Source of the DNA: Reichenbachiella ulvae
GTDB lineage: Bacteria > Bacteroidota > Bacteroidia > Cytophagales > Cyclobacteriaceae
Direction: 5' to 3'
Length of the DNA: 64,000 nt
Assembly (NCBI RefSeq): GCF_025833875.1
Contig: NZ_JAOYOD010000001.1
Span: 1,364,001 to 1,428,000, forward strand
The position numbers and the translations under genes were made by a program. The notes under the pieces are model-generated. The model ran no database searches. It had not been told where the DNA came from and was given only the letters and a program-made list of their open reading frames with translations. Of this stretch, positions 27,072-37,721 are shown piece by piece. Numbering within the stretch: the first letter of the stretch is position 1; each line of letters starts with the position of its first letter.

Positions 27072-28064
27072 TTAGTCAAGTACAAGCTGATCCAAATGAT
27101 GATTGATTTTATAAATATCTTCGTCACTTAACTTAATATCTGCAGCCCTGGCATTCGATATCGCCTGGTCAGCATTTCTGGCTCCAGCCAGAGCAATCGT
27201 GATACCGGGACGTTCGACGGTCCATTTCAAAACCAACTGAGCCAAACTTGCACCATGTTTTTCCGCTATGGGTTTGATCTGATTCAAGAAATGGTTGGTT
27301 TTCTCTACAAATTCTGATTGAAAACGAGGATGACTGGCTCTATGATCTCCCTCCTGAAATTGATAATCAGTAGTGATCTTTCCTGTCAACAAACCTCTTT
27401 CTAATGGGCTATAGGCCAGTATGGACTTTAGATTTTCGATGCAATATGGAACTGTTTGATCCTCTATCCCTTTATTCACCATGCTAAAGGGAATTTGATT
27501 CGAGACCAGTTTCAACGTCTTTTCAGCTTCAGCCATTTGCTCACGATCGTAGTTGCAGACACCGGCATACCTAACCTTCCCTTGCTCAATGAGCCTTTCT
27601 ACTGCCTCAAAAGTTTCAGAGATTGGAGTAGTAGGATCTGCCCAATGGATTTGATATAAGTCAATGTAATCGGTACCCAGACGCTTTAGACTATTTTCAC
27701 ACTCCTCAATAATACTTTCTTTGCTGGAAAATTTATAGATGTCTATCTCTTGACCATCATTGTCTTTACTATTAAAATAGAACTCTCCTTTCGGTAAATC
27801 CCATCTTAGGCCAAATTTGGTAAGAATTTGTACATTGTCTCTACTTATTCCTTTGATCGCCTCCCCTACTATTTCTTCACTGGTACCCTGACCATAGATC
27901 GGCGCTGTATCGATAGATGTCACACCATGATCGTAGGACGAACGGATGGCTTTAATGGCTTCAGACCTTTCAGTCTGTCCCCACATCCAACCGCCTGCGG
28001 CCCATGCCCCAAAAGTGATCACTGACAATTCTAAATCTGATTCTCCCAGTTTTCTGTATTCCAT
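27072..28064 (-). CDS. Aldo/keto reductase
   Basis: A 330-residue NADPH-dependent oxidoreductase of the (beta/alpha)8 aldo/keto reductase fold. The catalytic tetrad is visible as Asp in SIDTAPIYGQG (with the Tyr), Lys in ILTKFGLRWD and His in DLYQIHWADP. The NADP site is partly seen as YSPLERGLLTGK and LAGARNADQ near the end. The closest groups are the YajO/PLR type acting on aldehydes or ketones; the true substrate is unknown. Its stop is 54 bp from the stop of the haem-binding gene, and the methyltransferase gene ends 14 bp upstream of it on the same strand, so the two may be cotranscribed. Confidence 0.9.
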   Translation of the reverse strand: MEYRKLGESDLELSVITFGAWAAGGWMWGQTERSEAIKAIRSSYDHGVTSIDTAPIYGQGTSEEIVGEAIKGISRDNVQILTKFGLRWDLPKGEFYFNSKDNDGQEIDIYKFSSKESIIEECENSLKRLGTDYIDLYQIHWADPTTPISETFEAVERLIEQGKVRYAGVCNYDREQMAEAEKTLKLVSNQIPFSMVNKGIEDQTVPYCIENLKSILAYSPLERGLLTGKITTDYQFQEGDHRASHPRFQSEFVEKTNHFLNQIKPIAEKHGASLAQLVLKWTVERPGITIALAGARNADQAISNARAADIKLSDEDIYKINHHLDQLVLD

Positions 28065-28078
28065 CCTACCTTGTTTTT

Positions 28079-28729
28079 TTATGACTTAAATCCTTTAATT
28101 ACCATGGAGTGAAATTGAAATGATTGGCCTCCGATTTCTACAGGTGCTTCCATCCTTTTGTGTTTTTCAATGGTTTGAAAACCCGCTTGATTCAAAATGG
28201 AAATGATTTCCTCATCTTCGTATAGATTGAAACCAAACTGAGTAGGCGGCAATTGCTTCATCTCCTCTTTTGGAGTCACTCCCAAACATAAACATCCACC
28301 TGGCCTCAACACCCGTAATATCTCTTTGGCACACTTCAATGCATCCTCCCAAAAGTAAAAGGTATTGACAGAACAAGCCGAATCAAAACTTTCGTCATCA
28401 AATGGCAGAGCTGAAACACTGCCCTCCATCAATCTCAAGCTTCCCCTATTCAAATAATCAGCATTGTTTTCCTTGGCCCATGCGACCATTTCAGCAGACA
28501 GATCAATCCCAGTCATTTTCACCTCATGCTGATCCAGAAGTAGCGGCATCAACCGACCATTTCCAAAACCAATTTCCAAAACATGATCACTCGGTTTTAC
28601 TTCTAAATGATCATATGTAAAAGAGGTCATGGGTCGATTAGATTCATTCATTTTTTCGGCAACCTGACGGCCCAGTTGCCCTGTAGGTTTCCTTAGTTGT
28701 GCAGCTATGTCTTTGGCTGTTGGTTCCAT
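28079..28729 (-). CDS. Class I SAM-dependent methyltransferase
   Basis: A 216-residue Rossmann-fold methyltransferase. SAM motif I is VLEIGFGNGRLMPLL, motif II is TGIDLSAEMVAWAKE, and the later LRPGGCLCLGVTP is motif VI. It belongs to the UbiE/COQ5-like broad group, which modifies small molecules; the substrate cannot be read from the sequence. The N-terminal AAQLRKPTGQLGRQVAEKMNESN is typical of such proteins. It is divergent from the secreted esterase (about 140 bp between starts) and followed closely by the aldo/keto reductase. Confidence 0.85.
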   Translation of the reverse strand: MEPTAKDIAAQLRKPTGQLGRQVAEKMNESNRPMTSFTYDHLEVKPSDHVLEIGFGNGRLMPLLLDQHEVKMTGIDLSAEMVAWAKENNADYLNRGSLRLMEGSVSALPFDDESFDSACSVNTFYFWEDALKCAKEILRVLRPGGCLCLGVTPKEEMKQLPPTQFGFNLYEDEEIISILNQAGFQTIEKHKRMEAPVEIGGQSFQFHSMVIKGFKS

Positions 28730-28872
28730 AGTTTAGATTTAAAATTAGTACTTACTATTTAGGAAGTCTAGCGCAAGCAAAGGATTCTGAATCAATTGAC
28801 ATAGGCAAATGTTTGATCTGTCTTGAAATATTCGCCGGATTGATAAATTGCATCCCTATTATTTCTCTGATT

Positions 28873-29757
28873 ATGAAAAACCTATTTCTCATTTCAGCTT
28901 CACTCTGGTTGCTTGCAAGTTGCCAATTTGATAAGGCAGAAAACTATTCACATCTTACAATTGAAGAAAACCAAAAATGGGTGGATGAAAATCTGGACAA
29001 AGTAATGATCCCAAAAACCTTCTTGGCAAGCAATGGCATGCAAATGCCTTACAGACTTTTTGTTCCTGAGGGCTACAACAACAATGAAAGTCTTCCTCTG
29101 CTGATTCATCTTCATGGAAGAGGCGAAAGGGGAACAGAAAACCCAACCAACCTTTACGATAACATTCCTCTGTTCAATGGCGCCAGGTCCATTGTATCAC
29201 CTAACATGCAACATGATTATCGTTGTATTGTACTGGTACCACAGTGCTCTGACAAAACGGAAAATGAAGAATGGGCCAAATGGGTAGGCAACACGCCTGA
29301 AACCCCATTCGAAGGTTTGGGTAAAGATGGATCCTACACCATGAATTCCAAAGCTTCCGATTCAGGAACTGCAGCCCTCGAACTGATAGATCATATCATG
29401 GCTGAATATGACATTGATAGCAAAAGAGTCTATCTAACTGGACTCTCCATGGGAGGTTTTGGCACCTGGGAGTTCATAGCCAGAAGACCTGAGCTTTTTG
29501 CTGCAGCTGTACCTATGGCTGGGTATTCTGATCCACTGCAAGTATCGCGAATCAAACATATCCCCATTTGGATCTTTCATGGCAATATCGACAAATGGAA
29601 CCCCGTCCAGGGCTCACGAAACATGTATCAAATACTAACTGATGCGGGGGCCAAAGTGAAGTACACAGAATATGACAGCACAGGACATGGAGACACCTTT
29701 CAAAAAGCCTGGCAGGACGAAACATTGATTCCATGGATATTTGCTCAACGTCAATAA
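28873..29757 (+). CDS. Secreted lipoprotein esterase/peptidase, alpha/beta hydrolase fold
   Basis: A 294-residue alpha/beta hydrolase. I start at the ATG at 28873, which gives the leader MKNLFLISASLWLLASC with Cys17 lipidated. The nucleophile is Ser192 in GLSMGGFG, an oxyanion-type HGRGERG lies near 83, and the last His is in GHGDTF. The domain matches predicted secreted peptidases or carboxylesterases of the COG4099 type, often acting on peptides or plant-polymer esters. No carbohydrate-binding module is present. It follows a divergent methyltransferase and is probably monocistronic. Confidence 0.85.
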   Translation: MKNLFLISASLWLLASCQFDKAENYSHLTIEENQKWVDENLDKVMIPKTFLASNGMQMPYRLFVPEGYNNNESLPLLIHLHGRGERGTENPTNLYDNIPLFNGARSIVSPNMQHDYRCIVLVPQCSDKTENEEWAKWVGNTPETPFEGLGKDGSYTMNSKASDSGTAALELIDHIMAEYDIDSKRVYLTGLSMGGFGTWEFIARRPELFAAAVPMAGYSDPLQVSRIKHIPIWIFHGNIDKWNPVQGSRNMYQILTDAGAKVKYTEYDSTGHGDTFQKAWQDETLIPWIFAQRQ

Positions 29758-29889
29758 GGAAGAAGCTACATCATAACGTTGTTTATAAGTAACGAGACAT
29801 TTTCTTGTCACTCCATTCAATTCATTCTATATTAGGTGTTTAGCAGGTAAACTATTACCAATTTTTATTAACCTAAATTTAATTCACCT

Positions 29890-30879
29890 ATGAAAAAGCT
29901 ACTAGTAGCACTCTGTGCAGGAGCAATAGCTGTGTCCTGTCAAGAACTGAATGTTTCTGAAAAAGGCATGGACTTGGATCAGAAACCTACCATTTCAGTA
30001 CCAGACCAACTTACCCAATTTTTAGCTTCCTCCCGATCAAAGGACATTTCGATCAAAGATGCCTTGAATAGCACTTTGTTTGCCAATTCCAACATTCAGG
30101 TCAAGGAAGTACATCAATTCAAAACGGCTGATCCAGCCACCAATGTTGAAACCTTAGACAAACAATTTGAGAGTACGTTACCATCCAGATGGGTTCCTGG
30201 AGATCCAAACAGAAACTGGAATGGAGACGGAGACCTCAATGACATAGATTGGGTTTCATTCACTCCTTTTGCTGTGGCTAATGGAACCTTCGCGACTGAA
30301 CCTATCTATCGGGATATGTATGCCAAATGGGAAAATGATGGGTACTGCAATACTGTAAGCATCGATGAGATGACGTACGACTTCTCAATGGGCAACCCCA
30401 GTTTGATTCTCGACTTTGGTTTGCCGAATGCTGGACTACCTATCGCGGATGTTTCTGTGGTTGGCTTTTTGCCTGCACAGATTTTTGAAGCAGTATTAGG
30501 TTCAGAAAATGTATTGGGTGTTGCCTTTTCTTTCGTATTTGTGGATGAAAACGGCGATCCAGTTAAAAGTACCAGAGGCAAAGAGGATAAAGCCTTCACC
30601 GAAGTGTGGTTCAACGATGGCTTTACTTGGGCAGATGGAGCTGGCCCTGGTGTCATCGACTTAGAGTCAGTTATTCTTCATGAGTTTGGTCACACACTTA
30701 ATTTGGGGCACTTCGGGATTTTACAATTGTTTGAAGATACCGATGCAGGTACTTTCGAACTGGTTTATCAACCCGTCAACACCATGAATGCGCTTTATAT
30801 TGGAGAAGCTAGAAATTTCCTAGGCCCTAATGACAAAGGAAACTTTTGCGAGGCATGGGGCAGCTGGCCCTGGAACTGA
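29890..30879 (+). CDS. Metzincin-like zinc metalloprotease lipoprotein
   Basis: A 329-residue protein with the leader MKKLLVALCAGAIAVSC (Cys17). The zinc motif is HEFGHTLNLGH (His264, Glu265, His268, His274), a HExxHxxGxxH-type signature in which the usual Gly is Asn. A Met-turn candidate, NTMNA, follows about 34 residues later, so a matrixin or pappalysin-like metzincin fold is likely. The N-terminal 100 residues are unlike known propeptides. It is exported to an outer membrane leaflet as a lipoprotein. It ends just before a strong bidirectional terminator. The substrate is unknown. Confidence 0.75.
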   Translation: MKKLLVALCAGAIAVSCQELNVSEKGMDLDQKPTISVPDQLTQFLASSRSKDISIKDALNSTLFANSNIQVKEVHQFKTADPATNVETLDKQFESTLPSRWVPGDPNRNWNGDGDLNDIDWVSFTPFAVANGTFATEPIYRDMYAKWENDGYCNTVSIDEMTYDFSMGNPSLILDFGLPNAGLPIADVSVVGFLPAQIFEAVLGSENVLGVAFSFVFVDENGDPVKSTRGKEDKAFTEVWFNDGFTWADGAGPGVIDLESVILHEFGHTLNLGHFGILQLFEDTDAGTFELVYQPVNTMNALYIGEARNFLGPNDKGNFCEAWGSWPWN

Positions 30880-30895
30880 TAGAATCATATAAATG

Positions 30896-30949
30896 AAAAG
30901 AGGCTGTCTCAAAAGATTCAATAAACAGAAATTTGAGACAGCCTCTTTT
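30896..30949. terminator. Strong bidirectional intrinsic terminator
   Basis: A perfect 18-bp stem (left arm 30896-30913, right arm 30932-30949; core AGGCTGTCTC/GAGACAGCCT) with an 18-nt loop, starting in an A run and ending in a T run, so it works in both directions. It serves the metzincin-like gene on the right-going strand and the leftward membrane-protein gene, whose stop codon abuts the right arm. Confidence 0.9.
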
Positions 30950-31990
30950 TTAAACTCTTTCAGAAACCAGATTTAAAAATCGTTCCCTATCATCCACCTG
31001 AACTAACAGGGAATTACATTTCTTTTTCATTCCATAAAGCTTTTCTATTGTCACTTCATTCTTGAAACGAATCAGCAGGTTATAACTTTCTAATCCTTTG
31101 AGGAAGGCCAGTTGCTCGACTCCCTCCTCTTCTATATCTCTTGTAAAGGCCTCAATACTTTCCACTTCATCCCAATTCACCACTAGATCTCCAAAAAGGC
31201 CATTTTTCAGCTCAAGTTGTGATTCTGAAACTTGAATGAATCGACGTTTCAGTGCTTTTTGATGTGCCAGCACCTGAATTGCGGTATACAAACTGACACC
31301 AAAAATTATCCAGGCGACTGATTCATTCCATCGAATCAGTAAAAAATGAAGCCCGACAGTTTCTATAAGTACGACCAACACCACGGCAATTAATAGCGCC
31401 ACAACCCCTGACTCCTTGTAACTGGTAAATTCATTGACCCCTGGTTTTGCTTTCCTCCAGGCAAATAGACCGTAATAAATCATGGCCATCTCAGTGGCAA
31501 ATATTCTACTAACCTTGATGTTTTCAATCATCAAAGCACATTGCTCTTTAATGACACCATAGACGTCTGCGGATCTTTTTGCTTTTCTAATGGCTGAGGT
31601 TGCATGAATCACTTTCCTGCCAACTAAAAACAAAACAGACAATTCTACCAATGGAAGTACGTAACTCTTGAATATGGTAAGAGGCAGTTGGTGAGATGCG
31701 GGTATGATATAAGTACCTATCAAAATACCCAAACCTAAAACTGGCACAACGGACAACTTTGGAATTTTGGTTTTCCAAATCATGATTAGATAAACCAAAG
31801 GAGCTGTTAGCGTAAGGTCCGCTATGATGCCCCAGGCTAAATTTGGTTCTGAAAAAAGCCAATCAGATAGTCCCAGAAAAACGGAAAAGGATAAAATTGA
31901 TAATAGAACCAGATAGATCAGAAAGTAGTAAGATCTGGATAGTACAGATAAGTGTATCATAGGCTGAATGTTGCTGTTTGGGTGCTGCAA
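30950..31990 (-). CDS. Hypothetical multi-helix membrane protein with PH-like C-terminal domain
   Basis: A 346-residue inner-membrane protein. Hydrophobic segments lie at about 20-42, 50-72, 80-98, 105-127, 195-217 and 228-246. The C-terminal part (about 255-346) is soluble and beta-rich (SQLELKNGLFGDLVVNWDEVESIEAF), like bacterial PH domains that follow membrane spans. No family motif is recognised and nothing in the context gives a role. The second ATG (residue 11) is an alternative start. The stop codon meets the shared terminator. The next gene to the left in this orientation is on the other strand; upstream, the HDAC-like gene ends 8 bp before its start. Confidence 0.7.
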   Translation of the reverse strand: MQHPNSNIQPMIHLSVLSRSYYFLIYLVLLSILSFSVFLGLSDWLFSEPNLAWGIIADLTLTAPLVYLIMIWKTKIPKLSVVPVLGLGILIGTYIIPASHQLPLTIFKSYVLPLVELSVLFLVGRKVIHATSAIRKAKRSADVYGVIKEQCALMIENIKVSRIFATEMAMIYYGLFAWRKAKPGVNEFTSYKESGVVALLIAVVLVVLIETVGLHFLLIRWNESVAWIIFGVSLYTAIQVLAHQKALKRRFIQVSESQLELKNGLFGDLVVNWDEVESIEAFTRDIEEEGVEQLAFLKGLESYNLLIRFKNEVTIEKLYGMKKKCNSLLVQVDDRERFLNLVSERV

Positions 31991-31998
31991 AGATAATA

Positions 31999-32901
31999 CT
32001 AAAAGTAAATCTCCTTGGCTGCTTTGTAGGTATTCGTATGCGCGGCAACTATGTCATTGATCTTATGACTGTAGCCTCCTCCCATACTTACCGCCACAGG
32101 TATGTGATGCAACTTACATTGCTCAAAAACGAATAAATCCCGTTGATAGCACCCCTCCCTGGTCATAGCCAATCTCCCAAGTTTGTCTGTGGCCACTACG
32201 TCTACCCCACTTTGGAAGAATATCATCTGTGGGTCGAATTCCTTAATCAGTTTTGGAAGTGTTTTATACAAGATGGATAGATATTCTTCATCAGTCGTTT
32301 TATCTTTCAATCCTATGTCCAAATCTGACTTCTCCTTTTGCAGAGGATAGTTGTGTTCGCAGTGCATACTAAAAGTGAATACCCGACTCTCCTCTTCGAA
32401 TATCTTGGCCGTTCCGTTGCCCTGATGAACATCTAAGTCTACCACCATAATTCTTTCTGCCACTTGCTCATAAAGCAATTCATTCGCAGCAACCACTATG
32501 TCATTGAAGATACAAAAGCCCTCTCCTCGATCTGCATAAGCATGGTGTGTACCACCCGCGATATTTAGAGAAACACCATCCTTCATGGCATGATAGGCGC
32601 ATTCCAGTGTCCCATGTGCAATATGCCTCCCCCTTTTGACCAAAGATTCATGAAAAGGAAAACCTGTATTTCGAATCTCCTTGCGAGACAGACTCCCCGT
32701 TTTCAACTTTTCCCAATATTCGGCCGTGTGCGTCCGTAGAATTTGTTCTTCAGTCAATGCCTTGGGATGAAAAAAATCTCGCTGAGTGATTACGCCTTCG
32801 TACAACAATTGCTGAGGCAGTAATTCATATTTTTCCATCGGGAATCGATGGCCTTCTGGCAACAGGTCGTATTTGTAAATGGGGCTAAAGGCTACTTTCA
32901 T
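31999..32901 (-). CDS. Histone deacetylase / AcuC-like deacetylase family protein
   Basis: A 300-residue zinc hydrolase of the arginase/deacetylase fold. Features: GGTHHAYADRGEGFCIFND (catalytic His pair), VVDLDVHQGNGTA (metal Asp and His), FQSGVDVVATDKLG (second metal Asp) and GGGYSHKI near the end. In bacteria this family removes acetyl groups from acetyl-CoA synthetase (AcuC), polyamines or other amides; the target here is unknown. Length is at the short end of the family. It lies 8 bp upstream of the membrane-protein gene on the same strand and is probably cotranscribed with it. Confidence 0.9.
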   Translation of the reverse strand: MKVAFSPIYKYDLLPEGHRFPMEKYELLPQQLLYEGVITQRDFFHPKALTEEQILRTHTAEYWEKLKTGSLSRKEIRNTGFPFHESLVKRGRHIAHGTLECAYHAMKDGVSLNIAGGTHHAYADRGEGFCIFNDIVVAANELLYEQVAERIMVVDLDVHQGNGTAKIFEEESRVFTFSMHCEHNYPLQKEKSDLDIGLKDKTTDEEYLSILYKTLPKLIKEFDPQMIFFQSGVDVVATDKLGRLAMTREGCYQRDLFVFEQCKLHHIPVAVSMGGGYSHKINDIVAAHTNTYKAAKEIYF

Positions 32902-32990
32902 TCTTTGCTAGATCGACAGCAAATCAAAGCAAGAAATGATAATCGCAAAAGTCCAAAAGCCGCTTTGTCTAAAATAGATACTAACCTAAC

Positions 32991-33027
32991 TAAAAAGAAA
33001 AAGCCCGAACATATCTGCACGGGCTTT
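32991..33027 (-). terminator. Intrinsic terminator of the hypothetical secreted protein gene
   Basis: Stem AAAGCCCG at 33000-33007 and CGGGCTTT at 33020-33027 with a 12-nt loop. On the leftward strand it is followed by a T-rich run at 32991-32999. It lies 18 bp past the stop at 33046. Confidence 0.8.
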
Positions 33028-33045
33028 AACAAACTAGTTGTATTA

Positions 33046-33513
33046 CTATTTCTTCTTTCCTTTTCCTTTGTTACCGTTATTTCCCTTGGCCTTGTGTCCT
33101 TTGTTCGACTTCCCTTTTTGGCTTTGAGCACCATTCTTCAATTGATGAAACTCCGCTGAACCCGGTTTGATTCCACATTGTTTAGCGATATATCCCCAAC
33201 CTCGATCTTTATCAGATTCATAATATCGAATCACCTCGTCTACGGGTCTTCTGGATATTTTTGAGATTTCCAAGGCAACGTAGATCTCACCAGGCTTCAT
33301 CTCTAATCTGGAATGCATGTAATCGATTTTTTTCTCCGAAACATCATATCCAATGCTTAGATCTGTACGAAAGGCTCCAAAATGTAAACTAGCATTTGCA
33401 TTGATATTGTTGAGATCAGTATCCAGTTGGGCGTTACCTGTACGAAAAGCTACCTGGGCATTGGCTAGGCCTATTATAAATGTAAAAACACTAAGTGCTA
33501 AAATCTTTTTCAT
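33046..33513 (-). CDS. Hypothetical exported protein with lysine-rich tail
   Basis: A 155-residue protein with a signal peptide (about 1-19, cleaved after ANA). The middle contains a helical region (DEVIRYYESDKDRGWGYIAKQ), and the last 30 residues are a low-complexity Lys/Gly/Asn tail (SNKGHKAKGNNGNKGKGKKK), strongly basic. Such tails may bind nucleic acid or polyanions, but no family is recognised. It stands alone, with a clear terminator downstream. It starts 240 bp from the oxyR stop, in a gap with no further features. Confidence 0.65.
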   Translation of the reverse strand: MKKILALSVFTFIIGLANAQVAFRTGNAQLDTDLNNINANASLHFGAFRTDLSIGYDVSEKKIDYMHSRLEMKPGEIYVALEISKISRRPVDEVIRYYESDKDRGWGYIAKQCGIKPGSAEFHQLKNGAQSQKGKSNKGHKAKGNNGNKGKGKKK

Positions 33514-33752
33514 TTGATTGAAATTCTTTTGCTGATTGAATTTTAAAAGAGTGCTGAAGAAATAGTTTCTTCAAGGATTTAAGTTAGAAAGGCAAACAAG
33601 ATTAATGGCTTCAACACCAAAAAGCAAGTGGTCAAATTGTTGAACACAACATTCCAACCTCTTATTCAGTCACTTAGCATTCTTTATTTCGGTAATTCAA
33701 CGAACACATTTAGGGGAATACCCTAGACATCATTTCAATCCCATTCCAGTAA

Positions 33753-34682
33753 CTAGAAGGAACCCATATCCACAACAGCCTGTGGTTCTAATAGTCTTTC
33801 CGGGACCAACTTTTGAATTACAGTTTTTAATCTTTCTAATATGGACTCTTTTATAAAGCTATTGTGGACTACTATACTTACTTCTCGCACAGGTTCGGGA
33901 CTAGAAAAACGTTTGACATGTAAGGATTCCAATTCCTCAATTACTGACATTTCAGGTACTAAAGTATAACCTACCCCATTCTTGACCAGATTCTTGAGGA
34001 CCTCAATAGATCCGCTTTGGTAATCGAACCCAATCGCTGAACCACTCTTGGCACCATTACAGATAGACAAAGCCTGATCCCTAAAGCAATGTCCCTCATC
34101 TAACACCAGTATTTCACTTGGATCCAGATCTTCTGCTATTAGTAGTTTTTGATCAATAAACCTATGATCCTCCGGTAGATACAAAAGGAAGGGCTCATAA
34201 TAAACGGGGATCTCTCTAAGAGAAGATTCTTTAAGGGGGGTCACCAATAAACCAATATCAATCATTCCATTTTCTAATTGAGAAATGATCTGATGTGTCT
34301 GCAATTCCTGAATTTTCAAATGAACCTTGGGGTTTTCCTTTAAGAACAGAGGTAAAAATTTTGGTAAGAGATAAGGAGCCAATGTGGGTATAATGCCAAG
34401 GGTATACTCTCCCTCCATCGATTCCCTTTCATGATTGACAAATTCCTTGATTTGTCTGGACTCTCTTAAAATTTGTCGAGCTCTAAGAATGATTTCTTTG
34501 CCAATAACCGTCGGCTGCAGGGGCTTTTTATCTCGGTCGAATATTCTCACTCCAATTTCCTCTTCTAGCTTTTTCACCTGCATCGTCAGGTTAGGCTGTG
34601 AAACATAACAGTGCTCAGCTGCTGTCACATAATGACGATACTCATCCAGAGCTACGATATATTCAAATTGCTGTAATGTCAT
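33753..34682 (-). CDS. oxyR: LysR-family peroxide sensor OxyR
   Basis: A 309-residue LysR-type regulator. The N-terminal winged helix-turn-helix is at about 1-60 (VSQPNLTMQVKKLEEEIGVRIFDR). The sensing segment EGHCFRDQALSICNG holds Cys199 and Cys208, the same positions as the redox pair of E. coli OxyR, so it should form the peroxide-induced disulfide. It is divergent from katG with 104 bp between, the standard arrangement for its target. An OxyR-like half site overlaps the start region (34683-34697). Function assignment is strong by sequence and context. Confidence 0.93.
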   Translation of the reverse strand: MTLQQFEYIVALDEYRHYVTAAEHCYVSQPNLTMQVKKLEEEIGVRIFDRDKKPLQPTVIGKEIILRARQILRESRQIKEFVNHERESMEGEYTLGIIPTLAPYLLPKFLPLFLKENPKVHLKIQELQTHQIISQLENGMIDIGLLVTPLKESSLREIPVYYEPFLLYLPEDHRFIDQKLLIAEDLDPSEILVLDEGHCFRDQALSICNGAKSGSAIGFDYQSGSIEVLKNLVKNGVGYTLVPEMSVIEELESLHVKRFSSPEPVREVSIVVHNSFIKESILERLKTVIQKLVPERLLEPQAVVDMGSF

Positions 34683-34697
34683 ATAACTAAAAGTTAT
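34683..34697. promoter_or_regulatory. OxyR-like dyad between oxyR and katG
   Basis: The 15-bp palindrome ATAACTAAAAGTTAT directly abuts the oxyR start. It matches the OxyR half-site form ATAGNTNNNANCTAT at all but two defined positions (G to A, C to T). A second, weaker match starts about 21-22 bp on at 34704, as expected for a tetrameric site. Position suggests autoregulation and katG control. Confidence 0.5.
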
Positions 34698-34774
34698 GTA
34701 AGTATAATAATTATTGATTTGAATAATAAGTTTTAATTAATGAGATTAGTGAATATTGAATCGACAAACTATAA

Positions 34775-36976
<2,202 letters not shown>

Positions 36977-36992
36977 TCTTCAGGTAAGATTG

Positions 36993-37035
36993 GGTGATTT
37001 GATTTTCCGACAGAATCAAATCACCTTTCCATTTT
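36993..37035 (+). terminator. Intrinsic terminator after katG
   Basis: Perfect 12-bp stem, GGTGATTTGATT at 36993-37004 and AATCAAATCACC at 37014-37025, 9-nt loop, followed by TTTCCATTTTT. It lies 16 bp past the katG stop. Confidence 0.85.
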
Positions 37036-37165
37036 TCCTCCCCAAAACTAAAAAAAGAGCAAGTCGACTAATACAATGGCTCTGTAGGGGGTGAAAAATA
37101 AAGAAAAACAAACATCCAAATAATAATGAAATGAGCATTGCATTTGCCATTTCATTGGCTTGATT

Positions 37166-37702
37166 ATGATACACCTAATGACTGTACTGGGCAAGAGTGC
37201 CAAGCAACTCTACCTGGAAAAGGAATATCTATCTGATTTCAAATCCCTGATGAGAACACTCACATCAGGAAGAGTGATCATAGTTTCAACGCGATTTAGA
37301 TCTGATTTGCTCTACAACACAAATCAGAAACAAAGTCTTTCTATAGTCAAACTTTGGGCGCTCTATACAGGCACTGAATTAGGCCAATTAAAAAAAGGGG
37401 ATTTCAATATTTCGAAAGGAGCAAAAAAGTGTCTCACCTTTTATTTCCAGTCGATCAATCAACTATCGACCAACTGGTATCATTACAAAATATACAAACA
37501 AGCTCTTTTGAGCAATTACATCAATGATCCCCACAATCCCCTGGCTCGAACCATATTGGATTGTGATGAATATCTCAGACGCACCCAAGGTATTGGTAGG
37601 TCTCCCCTGCTGAATGAAAGTGACATGTTGCCGGGAATTGTTTCGAAGGATCACTTTTCACTGGCTATGCAGCTCATTAATAATGAAACGCATATCAATT
37701 GA
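37166..37702 (+). CDS. Hypothetical protein
   Basis: About 178 residues from the ATG at 37166 (37178 is an alternative; the frame is open from a TTG at 37160). The sequence is basic and helix-rich (LGKSAKQLYLEKEYLSDFKSLMR, YKIYKQALLSNYINDP), with no signal peptide, membrane segment or known motif. It lies alone between katG and the converging PepSY gene, 19 bp from its stop. Its base composition is like its neighbours. It could be a true orphan or a small regulator, but nothing can be assigned. Confidence 0.5.
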   Translation: MIHLMTVLGKSAKQLYLEKEYLSDFKSLMRTLTSGRVIIVSTRFRSDLLYNTNQKQSLSIVKLWALYTGTELGQLKKGDFNISKGAKKCLTFYFQSINQLSTNWYHYKIYKQALLSNYINDPHNPLARTILDCDEYLRRTQGIGRSPLLNESDMLPGIVSKDHFSLAMQLINNETHIN

Positions 37703-37721
37703 TAGAATATGTAAAAACTAC

